Notes under the pieces: generated by a model
Seen by the model: the letters and a program-made list of their open reading frames with translations, nothing else
What the model was told of the DNA's origin: nothing
The model's database searches: none
Source of the DNA: CAYTSA01 sp964440345
GTDB lineage: Bacteria; Desulfobacterota; Desulfovibrionia; Desulfovibrionales; Desulfovibrionaceae
Length of the DNA: 25,270 bases
NCBI GenBank assembly: GCA_964440345.1
Contig: CAYTSA010000058.1
Location: forward strand, 1 to 25,270
Direction: 5' to 3'
Position numbers and translations under genes: made by a program
Shown: positions 22,875 through 25,270 of the stretch, in pieces
How positions within the stretch are numbered: position 1 is the first letter of the stretch
How the letters are laid out: the number at the start of each line of letters is the position of its first letter

Positions 22875-22975
22875 TCGTGCTATTAGCTTTCACCCCGTAC
22901 GCAAATGCTGGACAAGCGCTCCGGCATCTTGTACGTGGAATTAGTTTGTGAATACAATGACAAGGAGGCTCGGAC

Positions 22976-23647
22976 GTGAACATTCTTATTTTTGGACCTA
23001 ACGGCAGCGGTAAAGGGACGCAGGGCTCCCTGGCGAAGAAAAAATACGACCTTGCGCACATCGAGTCCGGCGCCATTTTCCGCGAGCACATCGGCGGCGG
23101 CACCGACCTGGGCAAAAAGGCCAAGGATTATATTGATCGCGGCGAGCTGGTGCCTGACGACATCACCATCCCCATGGTCCAGGAAACCTTAAAGGACAAG
23201 GGCGCAAATGGCTGGTTGCTTGACGGCTTTCCCCGCAACCTCGTCCAGGCTGAAAAGCTGTGGGAAGCCCTGCAAGCAGAAGGCCAGACGCTGAATTTCG
23301 TCATCGAAATCCTTCTGCCCCGCGAAGTGGCTAAAAACCGCATCATGGGCCGCCGGCTCTGCGTTAACGACCCCAACCACCCCAACAACATTTTCATCGA
23401 CGCCATAAAACCGGACGGCGACAAATGCCGTGTCTGCGGCGGCGAATTGAAAGCCCGCGCCGACGACCAGGACGAAGACGCCATCAACAAGCGCCACGAC
23501 ATCTACTACAACACTGAAGACGGAACATTGGCCGCGGCCTACTTTTATAAAAACAAGGCCGATGACGCTGGTTTTAAATATATTGAACTGAACGGCGAAG
23601 GGACCATAGACAAAATCAAAGACACCCTGATGGCCCAGCTGGACTAG
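22976..23647 (+). CDS. adk: Adenylate kinase, metal-binding Desulfovibrio type
   Basis: Adenylate kinase of 223 residues (ATP + AMP to 2 ADP). The GTG start follows AAGGAGG. The P-loop 'GPNGSGKGTQ' (7-16), 'DGFPRN' and 'GRRLC' are present. The LID region carries Cys129, His135, Cys151 and Cys154 ('KCRVCGG'), the same residues and numbers described for the Zn/Co/Fe-binding enzyme of Desulfovibrio gigas, so a structural metal is expected. A long LID segment rich in Asn and Asp lies between. A strong terminator follows, so it is the end of its transcript. Confidence 0.95.
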   Translation: MNILIFGPNGSGKGTQGSLAKKKYDLAHIESGAIFREHIGGGTDLGKKAKDYIDRGELVPDDITIPMVQETLKDKGANGWLLDGFPRNLVQAEKLWEALQAEGQTLNFVIEILLPREVAKNRIMGRRLCVNDPNHPNNIFIDAIKPDGDKCRVCGGELKARADDQDEDAINKRHDIYYNTEDGTLAAAYFYKNKADDAGFKYIELNGEGTIDKIKDTLMAQLD

Positions 23648-23682
23648 GGCTGCTGCTTGAATATATACTTCGGATGGAAACG

Positions 23683-23715
23683 AGAGCCCCGGGGACACAG
23701 TCGCCGGGGCTCTTT
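23683..23715 (+). terminator. Rho-independent terminator after adk
   Basis: Stem AGAGCCCCGG (23683-23692) / CCGGGGCTCT (23704-23713), 11-base loop, followed by a run of T. The 10-bp stem is perfect. Confidence 0.9.
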
Positions 23716-23773
23716 TTGCCGCGTTTGCGCGGCGCGTATTGACCAGGAGCCTATGCATTGGTAGACAGCGTGT

Positions 23774-23983
23774 ATGAATACGCCCCAGAATATCAACTCT
23801 CTGGCCGAGGCCAAAGCCGATTCTGTGCAAGAGGCCTTTGACAAGCTGGGGCTCACCCTGCCTGAAATGGTGACCTCCTCCACCGACGGCATGCGCGCCG
23901 TGGCCCGGTTCCTCCTGGAACACCGGGTGTTCGACATGGAACAGGACGAAATACTGCGTTCCATCCAAGGCGCAAACGAATAA
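23774..23983 (+). CDS. Small acidic protein, unknown
   Basis: Protein of 69 residues, predicted helical and acidic, without recognised family. 'NSLAEAKADSVQEAFDKLGLTLPEM' and 'RAVARFLLEHRVFDMEQDEILRSI' look like two amphipathic helical regions. No signal peptide or membrane segment. The ribosome binding site is weak (GTAGACAG before ATG), which lowers confidence. It follows the adk terminator, so it needs its own promoter; none is obvious. Codon use resembles the neighbours. Confidence 0.5.
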   Translation: MNTPQNINSLAEAKADSVQEAFDKLGLTLPEMVTSSTDGMRAVARFLLEHRVFDMEQDEILRSIQGANE

Positions 23984-24123
23984 AGCAAGTTACCGCAGAT
24001 GACGCCAGGCGCGGCAAAGCCAGTGGGAAGATACTCCTGCGCAGTTCAGACCTTACCGCCACACGCACGTAGCGGCCTCAACATCAGAAAACTCCAGAAC
24101 AGAATATTTCTAGGCTTACTGCG

Positions 24124-24245
24124 CTAGAGCCTTTCACAGTTGAAATGCTCTGTGCAAGGATTTGCTTGCAAATCATTGCCGTGAAATGCTTGTAGACGGG
24201 CTTTGCCCGTCGTAATGCAAGCATTTCAATCGTTAAATGCTCTAG
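24124..24245. repeat. Structured intergenic repeat, family A copy 2
   Basis: A 122-bp copy of the element at 4642-4761. It keeps all the internal palindromes, including the GACGGGC-TTT-GCCCGTC hairpin. Ends are CTAGAGCCTTT (left) and AAATGCTCTAG (right); together with copy 1 they give an ideal terminal inverted repeat CTAGAGCATTT. It again lies between convergent genes. The right-end TAG is the stop codon of the minus-strand flavoprotein gene. The 140 bases before it (23984-24123) hold nothing I can identify. Confidence 0.85.
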
Positions 24246-24688
24246 AGATGAAAAAAGCGCGCTTCAGTGGAAGAACTGAGGAATGTTATCGTGTGCAAAT
24301 GGATATTCAAAACACGAGGATCGTCATCAGCAAACAGCGCCAAGTGTGGATATGCATCCAAAAATGCAGCCAAGTCTGCAGCGTGCTGCTTCTCCGGAAT
24401 GGAATACACGTACACGCCTGCCGCGGTGACGGCCTGGACATTTTCGCCCCCAGCCCCGCGCGTTGTATGCCGAGTGTCGAACAACAAGCTCGCGCGCTCG
24501 TCAATGTACAGGTTGCGATACTTCTGGGAATTCGCCGAAGTAAGCAAACGAACTGTGTGCGTTTGCGCCAGCGGCAATAACGGCTGGCAAGCCATAAGGG
24601 AGCACAGTGGCCCCTCGTCCGCCGCTGTGGCCAACGCGCACATGTCCGATTGCTCAATGAGTTGTAGTGCTTGTTTCTTATAATCCAT
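24242..24688 (-). CDS. Pyridoxamine 5'-phosphate oxidase-like flavoprotein
   Basis: Protein of 148 residues with the split-barrel FMN-binding (PNPOx-like) pattern: 'ALQLIEQSDMCALATAADEGPLCSLMAC' read in pieces, 'VRLLTSANSQKYRNLYIDERASLLFDTR' and 'VQAVTAAGVYVYSIPE', then a closing helix and strand 'ARFFHL'. Such small proteins bind FMN or F420/heme and reduce unknown substrates; true PNPOx activity is not implied. The start lacks a clear ribosome binding site. The TAG stop is the right end of the family A repeat, so insertion may have set the C-terminus. No close functional partner is nearby. Confidence 0.72.
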   Translation of the reverse strand: MDYKKQALQLIEQSDMCALATAADEGPLCSLMACQPLLPLAQTHTVRLLTSANSQKYRNLYIDERASLLFDTRHTTRGAGGENVQAVTAAGVYVYSIPEKQHAADLAAFLDAYPHLALFADDDPRVLNIHLHTITFLSSSTEARFFHL

Positions 24689-24767
24689 ATGATGCTTGTA
24701 GCATGCGAAACAGACGATTTGAATTCTTTTCCCGCAACTGCAAAATATAATAATCGCACTTATTCCC

Positions 24768-24795
24768 TAAAGAAATCGTCTGCAGAGGCCGATAT
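24768..24795 (+). promoter_or_regulatory. Sigma-28 (FliA/SigD)-type promoter
   Basis: TAAA (24768-24771) and GCCGATAT (24788-24795) are 16 bases apart, within the TAAA-N14-16-CCGATAT layout of flagellar sigma-28 promoters. It stands 42 bases before the YjfB-like gene. Confidence 0.6.
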
Positions 24796-24837
24796 GAACA
24801 AAAAGGACTCATATTCCGTTCAAAGGAGGGTATGCTC

Positions 24838-25053
24838 ATGAATATCGAATCCGCACAAACAGGCGCCAGCCTGCAGACCATGAAGAAGGCAATGGAAACC
24901 CAGAAGCTTGGGGCTCAGCTCATTACCCAAACATTGCAGAACATGAACCAAAATCAATTAGGCAGCGGCGTGAACGCTGACTATGATTTTCAAACCAAAG
25001 TGCTCATGGCCGGCGCTGTGGGCAAGGGCGGAAACCTGAACACAATGGTTTAA
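24838..25053 (+). CDS. YjfB-family putative motility protein
   Basis: Small helical protein of 71 residues with the YjfB (putative motility protein) pattern: 'MNIESAQTGASLQTMKKAMETQ', 'LGAQLITQTLQNM' and a Gly-rich C-terminus. ATG 24838 is chosen because AAGGAGGG ends 7 bases before it; ATG 24832 would leave only one base. The sigma-28-type promoter upstream fits a flagellar role. Function within motility is unknown. A hairpin follows 27 bases after its stop. Confidence 0.75.
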   Translation: MNIESAQTGASLQTMKKAMETQKLGAQLITQTLQNMNQNQLGSGVNADYDFQTKVLMAGAVGKGGNLNTMV

Positions 25054-25079
25054 CGACGCATTACGGCAATGAACCTTGA

Positions 25080-25114
25080 GACAGCCGTCTTTTTACAGGC
25101 GGCTGTCAATCTTT
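25080..25114 (+). terminator. Probable terminator after the YjfB-like gene
   Basis: Stem GACAGCCG (25080-25087) / CGGCTGTC (25100-25107), followed by a short AT-rich run with three T. The stem is perfect but the T-run is weak. Confidence 0.55.
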
Positions 25115-25142
25115 AAAGCAGCATATTTTCGCAAAAGGCGGC

Positions 25143-25270
25143 ATGCTGTCACCAATCCAAAATCCACCGCCTACTATCACTGACCAGACAACCCGGCTAC
25201 AAGGCGAGGAGGATCCCCAAATCCACCGCCTGACAGCGCTGACCAGGCAAACCGGCTACATCAGAGAGGA
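25143..25270 (+). CDS. Possible start of an unknown gene (3' partial, low confidence)
   Basis: From ATG 25143 the frame stays open for 42 codons to the window edge ('MLSPIQNPPPTITDQ' at the start). AAAAGG lies just upstream. The sequence overlaps an imperfect 59-bp tandem repeat; because 59 is not a multiple of three, the two repeat copies would be read in different frames. It may be a real gene of repetitive origin or non-coding repeat DNA. Confidence 0.25.
   Translation, partial: MLSPIQNPPPTITDQTTRLQGEEDPQIHRLTALTRQTGYIRE
25160..25270. repeat. Imperfect 59-bp tandem repeat at the right edge
   Basis: Two adjacent copies with period 59: AAATCCACCGCCT at 25160 and 25219, CTGACCAG at 25180 and 25239, CCGGCTACA at 25193 and 25252. 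The second copy runs to the window end, so more copies may follow. The blocks between the conserved segments differ. Confidence 0.7.

Noticed and set aside
25160..25270. CRISPR array
   Set aside because: Only two copies, conserved blocks are imperfect and the parts between them are too short and similar to be spacers; no cas genes.

Overview
The window comes from the chromosome of a GC-rich Gram-negative bacterium, most likely a sulfate reducer of the Desulfovibrionaceae/Desulfovibrionales. The best evidence is the adenylate kinase, whose LID carries Cys129, His135, Cys151 and Cys154, the same residues and numbering I recall for the metal-binding adenylate kinase of Desulfovibrio gigas. The compact precorrin-2 dehydrogenase / CcsA-type protein / glutamyl-tRNA reductase run, the several HDOD proteins and the CheX/CheD pair fit the same group. 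The species cannot be named from sequence alone.

Layout. 1-4645 (+): the end of an O-antigen ligase-like membrane protein, a WaaE-like glycosyltransferase, a secreted alpha/beta hydrolase coupled to an MlaA (VacJ) lipoprotein, a small membrane protein and a DUF523 (TudS-like) protein; the theme is the outer membrane and LPS. 4642-4761: a structured repeat. 4779-6614 (-): a CheX-CheD-HDOD operon with a degenerate HD site. 6821-10110 (+): a YdbH-family intermembrane lipid transport protein followed by a lipoprotein that looks like a YnbE-YdbL fusion. 10142-11966 (+): an HDOD protein with an intact HD pair and an overlapping GAF-like protein. 11979-13794: a MoaD/ThiS-like sulfur carrier, a Cys-motif protein and two lineage-type small proteins, arranged around a compact divergent promoter and a second structured repeat. 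13834-14497 (+): a RelE/HigB-type toxin with an XRE antitoxin, an AT-richer accessory island with its own promoter. 14502-18384 (-): a three-gene operon, GT9 glycosyltransferase, CgeB-like glycosyltransferase and PaaK-like adenylating enzyme, ending at a strong terminator. 18478-21715 (+): tetrapyrrole genes (precorrin-2 dehydrogenase, CcsA/HemX-like, HemA) plus a small unknown. 21870-23647: tilS and adk with a terminator. 23774-25053: a small unknown, a second copy of the first repeat, a PNPOx-like flavoprotein (-) and a YjfB-like motility protein behind a sigma-28-type promoter. The last 130 bases hold an imperfect 59-bp tandem repeat that runs off the window.

Themes. Two sets of genes serve the outer membrane: MlaA with its hydrolase, and YdbH with a fused YnbE/YdbL. 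The first set would return phospholipid from the outer leaflet and the second would carry phospholipid across the periplasm. The CheX/CheD/HDOD and YjfB genes point to motility. The tetrapyrrole run feeds siroheme and heme to the respiratory chain. The least described material is the set of three structured intergenic repeats (two copies of one family, one of another), each with an end that lies exactly on the TAG stop codon of a neighbouring gene, and the toxin-antitoxin leader with a tandem heptamer. I saw no tRNA, rRNA, CRISPR array, transposase or phage gene. No gene-free stretch exceeds 300 bases.
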